Below the pieces are notes generated by a model. That model was not told the origin of the DNA, searched no databases, and worked only from the letters and a program-made list of their open reading frames with translations. A program made the translations under genes and the position numbers. A DNA stretch of 63,425 nucleotides from Candidatus Stammera capleta (GTDB taxonomy: Bacteria > Pseudomonadota > Gammaproteobacteria > Enterobacterales > Enterobacteriaceae), in contig CP043983.1 of assembly GCA_015134395.1 (NCBI GenBank), positions 1 to 63,425 of the forward strand. The letters are read 5' to 3'. Numbering within the stretch: position 1 is the stretch's first letter; the number at the start of each line of letters is the position of its first letter. Positions 36,860-49,845 of this stretch are shown here, piece after piece.

Positions 36860-37890
36860 TATAATATATCTTTAAATAAAAAATATTCAAAATCTAAATA
36901 AGAATTAAAATATTTAAAATATAAAGAAGATTTTAAAAGTCTTTTTCGTAAAATAGAAGAATAATTTATATTATAAAAAATATGAATTATATGTTTTAAT
37001 ATATTAATAGGTTTAGTATTATTTATATAAATTTCTTTTTTTATATAAAAAAAAATCTTATAAAAAATATTTCTTATATTATAATTTAATTTATTATTAA
37101 TTCAAAAAAAATTATTATTATTAATTTTATTAATATAATTATATTTACCTATATTTAAATTATAAAAATATTTATCTATAAAAAATAATATTAATGGATT
37201 AAAATATACATTTCTACCCATCATAACACCATCAACATATTTTAAATGATTATTTATTTCATATAAATTTTTTATATTACCATTTATTACAAAATTTATA
37301 TGAGGTAAATCTTTTTTTAATTTATAAACTAAATTATAATTTAACAAAGATTTTAAATTTAATCTAGTTGAATAATTATTTTTTAAAATACTTCTTGCAT
37401 GAATAATAAATAAATTACATCCAGTAAATAAATTTATATTTCCAACAAAATCTAAAAGAGAATTATATGAATATAATAAATTAATACGATGTTTTAATGA
37501 TATTAAAATATCAGGATTTCCAAATCTAATAGAATTTAAACAATCTATTACCTTTTTAATATTTTTTGATAAATAAAAACCAAAATTTCCATATTTTGCA
37601 CTTAATGATGGACAACCAACATTAAAATTAATTTCAGAAAAATTTAATTTTTTTACAATTTTTGATGAATAATATAATTCTTTTAAATTATTACCAATAA
37701 ATTGTATACCAACTTTAACATTTAAAATATTATTTAAAGAAAGATTTCCTTTTTTATATCTATATAAAAAAGAAGATGTATGTATCATACCAGTATATAA
37801 TTTTAAATAATTAGTAAACAAACTATAAAAATATCTACAATGTTTATCAGTATAATTTAATAAAGGAGCAATAGAAAATTTATTAAACAT
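36856..37890 (-). CDS. dusA: tRNA-dihydrouridine synthase A
   Basis: FMN enzyme reducing uridines 20/20a in the tRNA D-loop. 344 aa, the E. coli size. SIAPLLNYTDKHCRYF start, FNVGCPSLSAKYGNFG with the catalytic Cys, ISLKHRI, FIIHAR, VINGNIKNL, and VDGVMMGRN motifs fit DusA. One TGA as Trp. In E. coli dusA also lies near dnaB and ssb. Five nt from the serS stop on the same strand. Confidence 0.94.
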
Positions 37891-37895
37891 ATTTA

Positions 37896-39188
37896 TTAAT
37901 TATAACATTTAATATATTTTTTTCCATTCATATATTTTATTAATATATTAGGTATTTTTATTACACCTGTATCAATTTGACAATTTTCTATTATAGCAAC
38001 TAATGTTCTTCCAATAGATAACCCAGATCCATTTAACATATGAACAAAAATATTTTTATTTTTATTTAAATCTTTATAACGTACATTAATACGTCTTGAT
38101 TGAAAATCTAAAGTATTAGAACAAGAAGATATTTCTATATAATTATTATCTATAGGAGATCAAACTTCTATATCATAAGTTTTTGATGAACTAAAATTCA
38201 TAGATCCAGTAGATAATAATACTTTTCTATATGGTAAATTTAACATTTTTAATATTTTTTCTGCATCATTAGTTAATTCTTCTAAATTTATCATAGATTT
38301 TTTAGGATGAACTATTTGTACTAATTCAACTTTATCAAATTGATTTAATCTTATTAATCCTCTATTATTTTTACCATAAGATTTAGATTCATATCTAAAA
38401 CAAGGTGTATTAGAAACTAATTTAATAGGTAAATTAATTTCATTTAATATTTTATTTTTAAATAAATTTACTAATGGTACTTCTCCTGTAGGTATTAAAA
38501 CCAAATTATTATTATTATTATTTTTATTTTTTATATAAAATATATTATTAGAAAATTTTGGTAATTGTCCACTACCATATAAACAATTTTCTTTAACCAA
38601 ATAAGGTACATAAATTTCATAATAACCAGAATTTATATGAATATCTAACATAAATTGAGATATTGCTCTATATAAAAAAGCAAGATCTCCTTTTATTATA
38701 GAAAAAGATTTTCCACTAATAATATTAGCTTGATCAAAATCTAAATTAAAATTAAGTTTACCAAAATTTAAATGATCTATTATTTTAAATGAATATTTTT
38801 TTATAATACCTCATTTATATATTATTTTATTTGAACTATCATTAATACCAATCGGTACACTATCATCTTGAATATTAGGGATATATAATAAAATTTTATT
38901 TAATTTTATATAAATTTTATTAAAAATTTTTTTTTTAAAAATAATATTTTTTTTAATTAATTTAATAAATTTTTTTATAAATATAATATGTATATTATTT
39001 TTTTTATATAATAAAAATTTTTTAGAAAGAATTTTACGTTTAGATTGTAATAATTCTATATCAAATTTTAAATGTTTATATATAAAATAAAACTTTAATA
39101 ATATATTTATATTAAATTTTTTATCACGAATCTTAATTTTATTTATATAAAAATAAATATTATTTAATAATAATTTTATATTTAACAT
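37896..39188 (-). CDS. serS: Seryl-tRNA synthetase
   Basis: Charges tRNA-Ser (and Sec). 430 aa, exactly as E. coli. An N-terminal coiled-coil arm, heavily Lys/Asn/Ile, contacts the tRNA long arm. Class II motifs: [31 protein letters not shown] region with [10 protein letters not shown], and a C-terminal motif 3. Ends [14 protein letters not shown] like E. coli PYMNGLEYIG. Trp codons are TGA. Confidence 0.96.
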
Positions 39189-39301
39189 TATAATTATAAT
39201 AATTTAAACAAATTAATAAAAACTATTTATTATTATATAATAAATAATTAATATATTATAAATCTATAATTAATATTTTAAATTATTATTATATAAATTA
39301 A

Positions 39302-40255
<954 letters not shown>

Positions 40256-40269
40256 TTATTTAAATAAAT

Positions 40270-40491
40270 ATGATAAAAGAAAAAAATATAGAAATGTATG
40301 GAATAGTTATAGAAACTTTACCTAATACTATGTTTCGCGTAAAATTAGATAATGGACATAAAATAATAGCTCATATATCAGGAAAAATGAGAAAAAATTA
40401 TATAAGAATATTAACAGGAGATAAAGTAACTATAGAAATAACACCATATGATCTAAATAAAGGTAGAATAATATTTCGTAATAATAAATAA
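40270..40491 (+). CDS. infA: Translation initiation factor IF-1
   Basis: 73 aa against 72 in E. coli. A single S1/OB fold: [40 protein letters not shown], and the conserved end [10 protein letters not shown]. Binds the ribosomal A site at initiation. No TGA codons. 14 nt from trxB and 21 nt from nusB. Confidence 0.97.
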   Translation: MIKEKNIEMYGIVIETLPNTMFRVKLDNGHKIIAHISGKMRKNYIRILTGDKVTIEITPYDLNKGRIIFRNNK

Positions 40492-40512
40492 ATAAATATT
40501 ATAAGGTTAAAA

Positions 40513-40947
40513 TTGAATTTTATAAAAAAACAAAAAACACGAGAACTAGCATTACAAATAATATATTCTTGAAATATATTAAATAATAAAAAAGATATAA
40601 AATATAAAATTAAAGAATTTAAATTAATAAAATCAAAAATACTTAAAAATATAGATATAAAATATTTATATAAAATTATTATAAATATAAAAAAAAATTA
40701 TAAATATATAAATAAAATTATATTAACAAATATTCATAAAAATACTAAATATATAGGAAAAATAGAATTTTCTATTCTATGTATCGCTATATATGAATTA
40801 AAAATAAAAAAATCAATACCTTATAAAATTATAATAAATGAAAGTATATTATTAGCAAAAAAATTTGGTGCATATAATAGTTATAAATTAATAAATAGTA
40901 TTTTAGATACAATATGTAAAAAAAAAAATAGTAATATTAATTTATAA
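40513..40947 (+). CDS. nusB: Transcription antitermination factor NusB, TTG start
   Basis: 144 aa against 139 in E. coli. Binds boxA RNA with S10 (NusE) for rRNA antitermination. TRELALQIIYSW (Trp as TGA), LCIAIYELK, PYKIIINESILLAKKFGA and KLINSILD match NusB. No ATG precedes the conserved part in frame; TTG at 40513 with AAGG about 6 nt upstream (40503-40506) is the best start. Confidence 0.92.
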
Positions 40948-41014
40948 AATATAATATAAATATTATTTAATATCTAACATTAATTTAATTTAATAAAAAT
41001 AACTTAAATATAAA

Positions 41015-41590
41015 ATGTTAAACGAAAATAAAAATATATATGATATATATCATAAATTATTAAAAAATAGAATAATTTTTATTACAGGATATATAAATGA
41101 TCAAGTTTCTAATATAATTATATCTCAATTATTATTTTTAGAATCAGAAAATCAAAAAAAAGATATTTATATATATATAAATTCTCCAGGAGGAATAATA
41201 ACTTCTGGAATGTCAATTTATGACACTATAAAATTTATAAAACCAGATGTAAATACTATATGTATTGGTCAATCCTGTTCAATGGCTGCACTATTATTAT
41301 CTTCAGGTAAAAAAAATAAAAGATTTAGTTTACCAAATTCTAGAATTATGATTCATCAACCTTTAGGAGGAGTTCAAGGACAAACAACAGACATTAAAAT
41401 TCATACAGAAGAAATAATAAAAATTAAAGATAAAATAATAAATTTATTATGTGAAAATACAGGAAATAATTTTAAAAAAATAAAAAAAGATATAGAAAGA
41501 GATAAATTTTTTTCACCAAAAGAAGCATTAGAATATGGAATAATAGATAAAATAATTATAAAAAAAAAATCTTTTAAAAATAAAAAATAA
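41015..41590 (+). CDS. clpP: ClpP protease proteolytic subunit
   Basis: Serine peptidase tetradecamer partnered by ClpX. 191 aa against 207 in E. coli, lacking most of the propeptide. Catalytic Ser in [11 protein letters not shown], His in [10 protein letters not shown], and Asp in the following KDIERDKFF region. [16 protein letters not shown] is the oligomer/oxyanion strand. clpX begins 4 nt later. Confidence 0.96.
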   Translation: MLNENKNIYDIYHKLLKNRIIFITGYINDQVSNIIISQLLFLESENQKKDIYIYINSPGGIITSGMSIYDTIKFIKPDVNTICIGQSCSMAALLLSSGKKNKRFSLPNSRIMIHQPLGGVQGQTTDIKIHTEEIIKIKDKIINLLCENTGNNFKKIKKDIERDKFFSPKEALEYGIIDKIIIKKKSFKNKK

Positions 41591-41594
41591 ATTT

Positions 41595-42788
41595 ATGAAT
41601 ATAAATAATAATAATATATTATGTTCATTTTGTAATAAAAATATAAATAAAATTATATATGGAAAAAAAGCTTGTATATGTGAAAAATGTATATATTTTT
41701 TTAAAAAAATTATAAAAAATAAAAATATAAAAACATATTTTGATATAAATAAAAATAAACCTAAATATATAAAAAAAAAATTAGATAAATATATAATTAG
41801 TCAAAATAAAGCAAAAAAAATTTTATCTGTATCGATATATAATCATTATAAAATAATAAATCAATATATAAAAAAAAAAAAAAATATATGAAATAAATCT
41901 AATATTTTAATGATAGGTCCAACTGGAAGTGGAAAAACATTATTAATTGAAACTCTAGAAAAAATATTAAAAATACCAATAGCAATAACTGATGCTACAA
42001 CTTTAACAGAAGCAGGATATGTAGGAGAAGATGTAGAAAATATAATATATAAATTATTACAAAAATGTAACTTTAATATAAAAAAAACAGAAACAGGTAT
42101 AATATTTATAGATGAAATAGATAAAATAGCTAAAAAATCTTATAATCCTTCAATAACTAGAGATGTATCAGGTGAAGGTGTACAACAATCTCTTTTAAAA
42201 ATAATAGAAGGTACAATATCAAATATACCTCCAAAAGGAGGTAGAAAACATCCTCAAGAAGATTTTATACAAATTAATACTAAAAATATATTATTTATAT
42301 GTAGTGGAACTTTTAATGGAATAAATAATATAATAAAAAATAGATTAGAAAATAAATGTAATATAGGTTTCAATGCAAAATATAAAAAAATTAATAAATA
42401 TAATTCAAATAATATAGAACCAGAAGATTTAATAAAATTTGGATTAATACCAGAATTTATAGGAAGATTACCTATAATTATTAATTTAAAAAAATTAAAT
42501 AAAAATGATTTATATAAAATACTTATAGAACCAAAAAATTCAATAATAAAATATTATAAATATTTATTTAAATTAGAAAATATAAATTTAATATTTACAG
42601 AAGAAGCAATAAATGAAATATCAATAAAAGCATTTAATAAAAAAACAGGAGCAAGAGGATTAAAAAATATAATAGAAAAAACATTAATAAATATTATGTA
42701 TAAATATACATCTGAAAAAAAAATAAAAAAAATTATAATAAATAAAGATAATATTAATAAAAATAATGAACCTAAAGTAATATATTAA
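41595..42788 (+). CDS. clpX: ClpX unfoldase of ClpXP
   Basis: AAA+ hexamer. 397 aa against 424 in E. coli. The N-terminal zinc domain has CSFC and CEKC. Walker [10 protein letters not shown], pore loop [11 protein letters not shown], Walker [12 protein letters not shown], sensor 2 [10 protein letters not shown]. The IGF loop that docks on ClpP is kept (NIGFNAK). One TGA at Trp (41889-41891). clpP-clpX-lon order as in E. coli. Confidence 0.97.
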
Positions 42789-42801
42789 TAGGAGTATTTA
42801 T

Positions 42802-45135
42802 ATGCATTTAGAAAGATCTCAAAATAATATTGAGATCCCAATATTACCATTACGTGATATAATTGTATATCCAAATATAATTGTTCCATTATTTATTGGA
42901 AGAAAAAAATCTATATTTTGTTTAGAATTATCAATGAAACAAAATAAAAAAATAATGTTAGTAGCTCAAAAAAATTCATCTATAAATGAACCTAAAATAA
43001 ATGATTTATTTAAAATAGGTACTATATCATCTATATTACAAATACTTAAATTACCAGATGGAACAATTAAAATTTTAGTAGAAGGTATAGAAAGAGCAAA
43101 AATAATAGAAATACAAGATAAAGGTAAATATTTTATATCATGAGTAAAAAAAATAAAAAATAATGATTTAAAAAAAGATAAAAAAATTTTTTTAAAAAAA
43201 ACTATAATAAATCAATTTGAAAAATATATTAAATTAAATAAAAAAACTCCAATAGAAATATTAAATTCATTAAATAATATAAATAATATATCAAAATTAA
43301 TAGATACTATAGCTACTCATATTCCATTAAAATTAAAACAAAAACAACATATATTAGAACTATTTAATATAGATAATAGATTAGAATATATAATGATTGC
43401 AATAGAATCAGAAATTAATATTCTTAAAATGGAAGAAAAAATAAAAAGTAGAGTAAAAAAACAAATGGAAAAAAGCCAAAAAGAATATTATTTAAATGAA
43501 CAAATAAAAGCAATACAAAAAGAATTAAATAATATAGATAATTCAAAAAATGAATATGAATCTATAAAAAATAAAATAAAAAAATTAAAAATTAATAAAA
43601 AAATAAAAAAAAAAATTAATTATGAAGTAAAAAAATTAAAATTTATACCATCCTTATCAGCAGAATATACTGTAATAAGAAATTATATAGATTGATTAAT
43701 ACAAATACCATGAAAAAAAAAAACAAAAATAAAAAAAAATTTAATAGAAGCAAAAAATATATTAGATAAAGATCATTTTGGTTTAAATCAAATAAAAGAA
43801 AGAATATTAGAATATTTAGCAGTACAAAATAGATCTAATAAAATAAAAGGACCAATATTATGTTTTATTGGACCTCCTGGAGTAGGAAAAACTTCATTAG
43901 GTAAATCTATATCTAAAGCTACAGGAAGAAAATATATAAAAATGTCTTTAGGAGGAGTAAAAGATGAAGCAGAAATAAGAGGACATAGAAAAACTTATAT
44001 AGGATCTATGCCTGGAAAAATAATACAAAAAATAATAAAATCAAAAGTAAAAAATCCTTTATTTTTATTAGATGAAATAGATAAAATATCTAATGATATG
44101 AGAGGAGATCCATCTTCAGCTTTATTAGAAGTATTAGATCCAGAACAAAATAATTGTTTTAATGATAATTATATAGAAATAGATTATAATTTATCAAATA
44201 TAATGTTTATAGCTACTGCTAATTCAATAAATAATATATCAATTCCATTACTAGATAGAATGGAAATAATTAAAATACATGGATATACAGAAAATGAAAA
44301 AATAAATATAGCTAAAAAATATTTAATTCCTAAACAAATAAAACTTAATTTTATAAAAAAAAATGAATTAAAAATCAGTAATAGATCAATATTAAAAATA
44401 ATAAGATATTATACAAGAGAATCAGGAGTAAGAAATTTAGAAAAAGAAATTTCTAAAATATGTAGAAAATCTGTTAAAAAAATTTCTTTAGATAAAAAAA
44501 AAAAATATATAAAAATAAATATTAGAAATTTAAAAAAATATTTAGGAATAAAAAAATTTAATTTCGAAAAAGCAAAAAAAAATAATAAAATAGGAGAAGT
44601 TACAGGTTTAGCATGAACTGAAACAGGAGGAGAATTATTAACTATAGAATCATTATGTATACCTGGAAAAGGTAGATTAATATATACTGGATCATTAGGA
44701 AAAATAATGAAAGAATCTATACAAATAGCTTTAACTGTAGTAAGATCTTTAACTAAAAAATTAAAAATAAAAAAAGATTTTTATATAAAAAAAGATATAC
44801 ATGTTCATATTCCAGAAGGATCTACACCTAAAGATGGACCAAGCGCTGGAATTACTATATGTATTTCTATTATATCAATATTAATTAATATTCCAATTAA
44901 ATCAAATATAGCTATGACAGGAGAAATAACTTTAAATGGACAAATTATTCCAATAGGAGGATTAAAAGAAAAATTATTAGCTGCTTCTAGAGGTAATATA
45001 AAAAAAGTTATAATTCCTTATGGAAATAAAAAAGATTTAGAAGAAATACCAAAAAATATTATAAAAAAATTAAAAATATATACTATGAATAATATAAATG
45101 AAGTAATAAAAAAATTATTAAAAAAAAATATTTAA
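42802..45135 (+). CDS. lon: Lon protease
   Basis: ATP-dependent serine-lysine protease for misfolded and regulatory proteins. 777 aa against 784 in E. coli. N-domain [13 protein letters not shown], Walker [13 protein letters not shown], Walker [11 protein letters not shown], and protease dyad Ser in DGPSAGIT with Lys in [10 protein letters not shown]. Start marked by AGGAG at 42791-42795. Seven or so TGA codons at Trp. Lon is often lost in tiny symbiont genomes. Confidence 0.97.
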
Positions 45136-45154
45136 TTAATAAAATAATTAATTA

Positions 45155-45227
45155 CACGCTCTACAGGATTTGAACCTGTGACCTACAGCTTAGAAGGCTG
45201 TTGCTCTATCCACTGAGCTAAGAGCGC
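45155..45227 (-). tRNA. tRNA-Arg (anticodon UCU)
   Basis: A 73-nt cloverleaf: acceptor GCGCTCT/AGAGCGT, D-arm TAGCTCAGTGGATAGAGC, anticodon TCT in loop CTTCTAA, T-arm with GGTTCAAATCC. It reads AGA/AGG, and AGA is the dominant Arg codon here. Corresponds to argU, which lies near folD and cysS in E. coli. Confidence 0.96.
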
Positions 45228-45273
45228 AAATAAAAATATACTAACATCAATATATTTTATATGTCAATTAATA

Positions 45274-46128
45274 ATGATAAATAATAAAATTTTATATAGT
45301 AAAAATTATTTTAAAAATACAAAAAATAAAATAAAAAAAAAAATTTTTTTTATAAAAAAAAAATTTAATATTAAACCAACTATTGTAATATTACAAATAG
45401 GAAATAATAAATCATCTAATATATATATAAAAAAAAAATGCAAAATTTTTAAATACGTAGGAATAAAATATATTATATATAAATATATATCTATATCAGA
45501 AAAAAAAATTATTAAAATAATTTCTAAAATAAATAAAGACAATAAAATCCATTGTTTATTAATACAATTACCACTTCCTAAAGAAATAAATGAAAATAAT
45601 ATTATAAATAAAATAAATCCAAAAAAAGATGTTGATGGTTTACATCCATATAATATTGGTAAATTATCAAAAGGAAATCCATATATAAGACCATGTACAT
45701 CATTTGGAGTTATGGAACTATTAAAATATTATAAAATAAATATAAAAGGACTTAATGCATTAATAATTGGATCTTCAAATCTAGTTGGAAAACCAATGTA
45801 TATGGAATTATTAAATTATGGATGTACAGTAACTATTACAAATAGTAAAACAAAAAATATAAAAAAACATATTAATAATGCTGATATATTAATAAGTGCA
45901 ATAGGAAAATATAATATATATCCAACAAAATGAATTAAAAAAAATTCAATAATAATAGATATAGGTATAAATAAAATAAACGGAATTATAAAAGGTGATA
46001 TAAATTTTAATAAAATAATTAAAAAAGTAAAATATATTACACCTACTCCTGGAGGAATAGGTTTAATGACAATATCTATATTACTTAAAAATATATTTAA
46101 AATATATATTAAAAATTTAATTAATTAA
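45274..46128 (+). CDS. folD: Methylenetetrahydrofolate dehydrogenase/cyclohydrolase FolD
   Basis: Bifunctional C1 enzyme converting 5,10-methylene-THF to 10-formyl-THF. 284 aa against 288 in E. coli. [38 protein letters not shown] site [12 protein letters not shown], and [11 protein letters not shown] are diagnostic. One TGA Trp. Works with glyA in this window to supply formyl-Met-tRNA and purine carbons. Its stop overlaps the cysS stop by 8 nt. Confidence 0.96.
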
Positions 46129-47512
46129 AATATCAATCTGAAATAAAATTTTTTTTATCTTTAATAAAAACATTTAATTTATATAATTTATTTCGTATAT
46201 AATCAGATAATTTTCAATTATTTTTTTTACGTGCTATATTTCTTAATATAATTAATTTATTAATTTTTTTTATAATTTTATTATTTATACTATTTTTATA
46301 TAAATAATTTTTATGAAAATAATCATTTATATTATTAAAATTTAATAAACCTATTAAATTAAAAAAAAAACGTATTTTTATACCTAATTTTCCAGCTAAT
46401 ATATAATTTAATTTACATTTTAATCTATTAATTTCATTAATCATATTAAAAAATAACACATATATTTTAGGTATATTAAAATCATCATTCATATATTTAT
46501 AAAAAAAATCATCAAATTCATTAAAAGATAAAATATCATTTTTTGATAAAATAATATTTTTATTTAAACCTTGTAAAGAAAAATACATATTATTTAATAA
46601 TAATTTAGATTTTTCTAATTTTTCAATATTAAAATTTAATTTTTTTCTATAATGTACAGACATTAAAAAATATTTAATTACATCAGGATGATATATTTTT
46701 AATAAATCTTTAATTAAAAAATAATTATTTTTTGATTTAGATAATTTTTTACCACAATTTATAACCATACCTGTATGAACTCAATAATTAACAAAATATT
46801 TATTTTTAAATAAACATTTAGATTGAACTATTTCATTTTCATGATGAGGAAATAATAAATCTGAACCACCACCATGAATATCTATTTTACTAAATAAATA
46901 TTTATTACTTATTACAGAACATTCTATATGTCAACCAGGTCTTCCAATACCTCACGGTGAATTTCAACCTAAAATATCAGATTTTTTATTTAATTTTCAT
47001 AATACAAAATTATATTTACTATTATAAATAATTTTTTTTTTTAATAAATTACATCCATAATTTTTAATTTTTTTTAATGAAAATAAAATATCTCCATTAT
47101 AAGAAATATAAGCATACTTATTTTTTAATAATTTACTTATATATTTTATAATTAAATTTATATTATTACTAACTTTAGGTTCATGATTAGGTTTTAAAAA
47201 ATTTAATTTCTTAAAATCTTTATTCATAAAATTAATCATTAATTTTGATATTTTTCTTAAAGAAATATTACTTTTAATTGAATTTTTAATAATTTTATTA
47301 TCTATATCAGTAATATTACGAATATAATTACATTTATAACCTAAATATTTTAAATATCTTAATAAAATATCAAAAAAATAAAAAGTTCTTACATGTCCTA
47401 TATGACAATAATCAGATACTGTAACACCACATACATATATATTAACTTTATTAGAAAAATAAGATCTAAAAACTTCTTTTTTTTTCTTAAAAGAATTAAA
47501 AATTTTTAACAT
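46121..47512 (-). CDS. cysS: Cysteinyl-tRNA synthetase
   Basis: Charges tRNA-Cys. 463 aa against 461 in E. coli. Zinc Cys in [15 protein letters not shown], which includes the HIGH motif; GWHIECS-type zinc ligands later in the chain; KMSKS as KLSKSKN. At the C-terminus a TGA aligns with the Trp near the end of the E. coli enzyme, so the stop is the TAA at 46121. Convergent with folD, sharing TTAATTAA. Confidence 0.96.
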
Positions 47513-47567
47513 AAATAATATAATTAATATCTATAATATAATATTAAATTAAATTAATAAAATAAAA

Positions 47568-47924
47568 ATGAAAATTTTAAAAAAAAATAATATTAATAAT
47601 ATTATATATTTTTTCTATAATAATTTAATTAAATTTATAAAAAATTTATTAAAAAAAAAAATTACAAAAATTATAAAAAATATTATTAATAATTTAATAA
47701 ATATAATAATTTTAATACAAATAAGTTTATATTTAATTATAAATATTATAATTAATATTATTAAACTTTTATTAATTAAAATAAACAAATATAATAAAAT
47801 AAAATTTATAAAATTAAATATTATTATATATTTAATAATTTTATTATTAATATTAATATTTATAATTAAAATAAAAAATAAAATAAATAAAAATAATTTT
47901 TTTAAAAAAATATTTTATAATTAA
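47568..47924 (+). CDS. Hypothetical small membrane protein
   Basis: 118 aa; not recognised. Residues about 40-68 and 83-103 are strongly hydrophobic (Ile/Leu-rich) and look like two transmembrane helices. A basic amphipathic N-terminus precedes them and a Lys/Asn tail follows. The topology resembles YqjE-type phage-holin-superfamily membrane proteins, but I see no sequence motif to support that. It lies between divergent cysS and the RNase P RNA gene, with no close partner. Its composition is typical of random AT-rich sequence, so chance is possible. Confidence 0.45.
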   Translation: MKILKKNNINNIIYFFYNNLIKFIKNLLKKKITKIIKNIINNLINIIILIQISLYLIINIIINIIKLLLIKINKYNKIKFIKLNIIIYLIILLLILIFIIKIKNKINKNNFFKKIFYN

Positions 47925-47941
47925 TATATCTAATAAATAAA

Positions 47942-48319
47942 TTATATATAAGCCGGGTTCTGTTTACTATAATAATAGTAAGACAATCATTAATCTAGAT
48001 TAATAATTACTTATTAATTCAAGCGACTTACCATGAAATAAAAATATATATACGGATAAATATATTGTTTTATATTTTATATAATATAAATATTTTAATA
48101 TTCTAATTTAGTCTTTCTCCAGATGGAGTTTACACATATATTATATTACTATAATATATAGTATGTTTTTACCATACTTTTTCACCCTTACCTAAAATAG
48201 GCGGTTATTTTCTGTTGCACTTTTCATAAAAATTTTCCAGAAATTATCTGGCATCTTATCCTAAGGAGCCCGGACTTTCCTCTAAAAATAAATTATATTA
48301 ATAGCGATTGTCATAATAA
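47942..48319 (-). ncRNA. rnpB: RNase P RNA (M1 RNA, type A)
   Basis: Catalytic RNA that matures tRNA 5' ends. On the minus strand it contains the signature AGAGGAAAGTCCGGGCTCC, then GTGCAACAGAAAA, GGTAAGGGTGAAAAAGTATG, TAAACTCCATCTGGAG, and ends ACAGAACCCGGCTTA, in the order of E. coli rnpB. Outer stem ends are approximate. It abuts the der stop codon. These conserved stretches are among the most GC-rich of the window. Confidence 0.95.
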
Positions 48320-48320
48320 A

Positions 48321-49757
48321 TTATTTAATATTTTTTTTAAAAAAAGGATTATATATTTCTTTAAATTTTAAATAAATTTTAAAACCTTTAAATTTTAAAT
48401 ATTTCATATAAAAATTTAATAAATACTTTTTAAAAAAATTACTAATTAATTTTATTTTATTACCATATATAACTATTATTAATGGATAATACTTATATAT
48501 ATTAGCATATTTTAAATTTATATTATTAAAAAAAATATTTTTTTTTTTAAAATTATTTATAGCTTTAATTAAAATTTTTGTTAAAATAGAATTATTTAAT
48601 TTATTTAAAAAAATATTTTTATAATTTATTGAAATAATTTTAAATATATTATATATAACTTTTCTTTTTATATTTATAGCTTTTATAAAAAAAATATCTA
48701 TATATTTTATAAAATCATACATTTTTTTTAAAAATTTTTTATATTTATAATTATCTGAAATAGAAAAATTATCACACTTATTAAAAATTAAAATTATAAA
48801 TTTACCTTTTTTAAATAAAAAATTTAATACAATCAAATCATATCTAGATAAACCTAAATTAATATCAATAATATATAAAATTACTTGAAAATTTAAATAA
48901 AATTTTTTAAATTTTAAAGAAGTTATATTATAATATGATTTATATAAACCAGGAGAATCAGTTATTAAATAATTTATATTATTTAAAAAAATATTATTTA
49001 TAACAAAACTTTTAGTAATTCCATTAATATTAGATACTAAAGATATATATTTTCTAGAAAAAGTATTAAATAAAGTTGATTTTCCAACATTTTTTTTACC
49101 TAAAAAAATAATTTTAATTATATTAAAATTATTAATTTTATTAAATAAAAAAGTTTTTTTTAAAAAAAAATCATAAAAATTAAAACAAAAAGATAAAATT
49201 TTTTTATAAAAAAATGATTTTTTATTAAAAAATATATTTTTATTATTAAAAATACTATTTTTTAAATTTAAAATACTATTTTTATTATAAATAGAAATAA
49301 AATACTTAGGTTTTAAACCTAAAGAATAAAAATCATTAAATTCAAAAAATTTTTTTTTATATAAATCCATTTTAGAAATAACTAAAATAATATTTTTTTT
49401 TTTATATTTTTTTAAAATTAAATTAGATAAAAAAATATCTTGCTTAGATATTTTTAAAGAACTAATTAAAAAATATATTAAATTAACATTTTTAATAATT
49501 TCTAAAAAATTTTTTTTTATATTAAATAATAAATTATTATCTTTATTTAAAAAAGATAAATTAAACAAATTAAAATTTAATATATTACATGTATCTATAC
49601 AAATACAATAACTATTATTATTATTTATTATACCATAATTATTATTTAAATTAAAATTATTTTCATTTTTATCTATAAATAAATTAAAACCTGTTAAATA
49701 ATTAAATAAACTTGTTTTACCAACATTATTACTTCCAATTATAGCAATAGTTAACAT
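48321..49757 (-). CDS. der: Ribosome-assembly GTPase Der (EngA)
   Basis: Tandem GTPase needed for 50S assembly. 478 aa against 490 in E. coli. G1 of domain 1 is GSNNVGKTSLFNYL and of domain 2 GKKNVGKSTLFNTF; G3 is DTCN (unusual) in the first and DSPG in the second; G4 NKCD in the second and SKMD in the first. A degenerate KH-like domain ends the chain. No TGA in 478 codons. Order der-hisS-rodZ-rlmN as in E. coli, minus ispG, bamB and yfgM. Confidence 0.93.
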   Translation of the reverse strand: MLTIAIIGSNNVGKTSLFNYLTGFNLFIDKNENNFNLNNNYGIINNNNSYCICIDTCNILNFNLFNLSFLNKDNNLLFNIKKNFLEIIKNVNLIYFLISSLKISKQDIFLSNLILKKYKKKNIILVISKMDLYKKKFFEFNDFYSLGLKPKYFISIYNKNSILNLKNSIFNNKNIFFNKKSFFYKKILSFCFNFYDFFLKKTFLFNKINNFNIIKIIFLGKKNVGKSTLFNTFSRKYISLVSNINGITKSFVINNIFLNNINYLITDSPGLYKSYYNITSLKFKKFYLNFQVILYIIDINLGLSRYDLIVLNFLFKKGKFIILIFNKCDNFSISDNYKYKKFLKKMYDFIKYIDIFFIKAINIKRKVIYNIFKIISINYKNIFLNKLNNSILTKILIKAINNFKKKNIFFNNINLKYANIYKYYPLIIVIYGNKIKLISNFFKKYLLNFYMKYLKFKGFKIYLKFKEIYNPFFKKNIK

Positions 49758-49845
49758 AATTATTTTAAATTAAATTAATAAATTAATAATAAATATTATA
49801 AAAATAAAACTATAAATTAATAAATAACAATAAATATATAATAAT

